A DNA stretch of 6,263 bases from an uncultured Clostridia bacterium (GTDB lineage Bacteria > Bacillota > Clostridia > Oscillospirales > Acutalibacteraceae). The first letter of the stretch is position 1, and each line of letters starts with the position of its first letter. The position numbers and the translations under genes were made by a program. The stretch covers positions 1 to 6,263 of the forward strand of contig CAMHPW010000067.1 of NCBI GenBank assembly GCA_946187095.1, written 5' to 3'. This document shows, in pieces, positions 6,249 through 6,263 of the stretch. A model generated the notes under the pieces. It was not told the origin of the DNA. It did no database searches and was given only the letters and a program-made list of their open reading frames with translations.

Positions 6249-6263
6249 AAAATTCCTGTTTCA

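Noticed and set aside
1..6263. A search for a defence system, CRISPR array, tRNA, riboswitch, insertion sequence or toxin-antitoxin pair.
   Set aside because: No repeats-with-spacers, cloverleaf, transposase motifs or toxin-like small genes were seen. DUF1963 alone is not enough to claim an immunity function.

Overview
The window looks like a chromosomal segment of a low-to-mid-GC Gram-positive anaerobe, most likely a Clostridia member of the Ruminococcus/Oscillospiraceae type. This rests on four things: GGAGG-type ribosome binding sites, near-perfect TTGACA/TATAAT promoters, a secreted SH3b plus Big_2 wall protein, and the style of the IlvD and EcfA proteins. The genus is an inference and was not tested. 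All recognised genes lie on the minus strand, so transcription runs from high to low coordinates.

From right to left there are three transcription units. (1) At 3879-6200 is a large secreted protein with a signal peptide, two bacterial SH3 domains, four Big_2 Ig-like domains, a further Ig-like module and a C-terminal GH24 lysozyme domain. An imperfect inverted repeat precedes it and a hairpin terminator follows. (2) At 2106-3767 is ilvD, dihydroxy-acid dehydratase of branched-chain amino acid synthesis. It stands alone, with its own consensus promoter, a leader of about 30 nt and its own terminator. (3) From 1983 leftwards runs an apparent operon with its own consensus promoter. It holds a DUF1963/YwqG-family protein, a class I SAM-dependent methyltransferase of the RlmI/RlmK-like group (18 nt later), and the start of ecfA1, the ATPase of an energy-coupling-factor vitamin/metal transporter (3 nt later, cut by the left edge).

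The genes do not form one pathway. The units are tightly packed: each internal junction holds a terminator for the upstream gene and, within about 10-15 bp, the -35 box of the next. I see no mobile element, CRISPR array, RNA gene or defence system. The points most worth a second look are the multi-modular lysozyme and its upstream inverted repeat, the odd neighbours of ecfA1, the cysteine-rich DUF1963 protein, and two perfect-consensus promoters with similar spacers.
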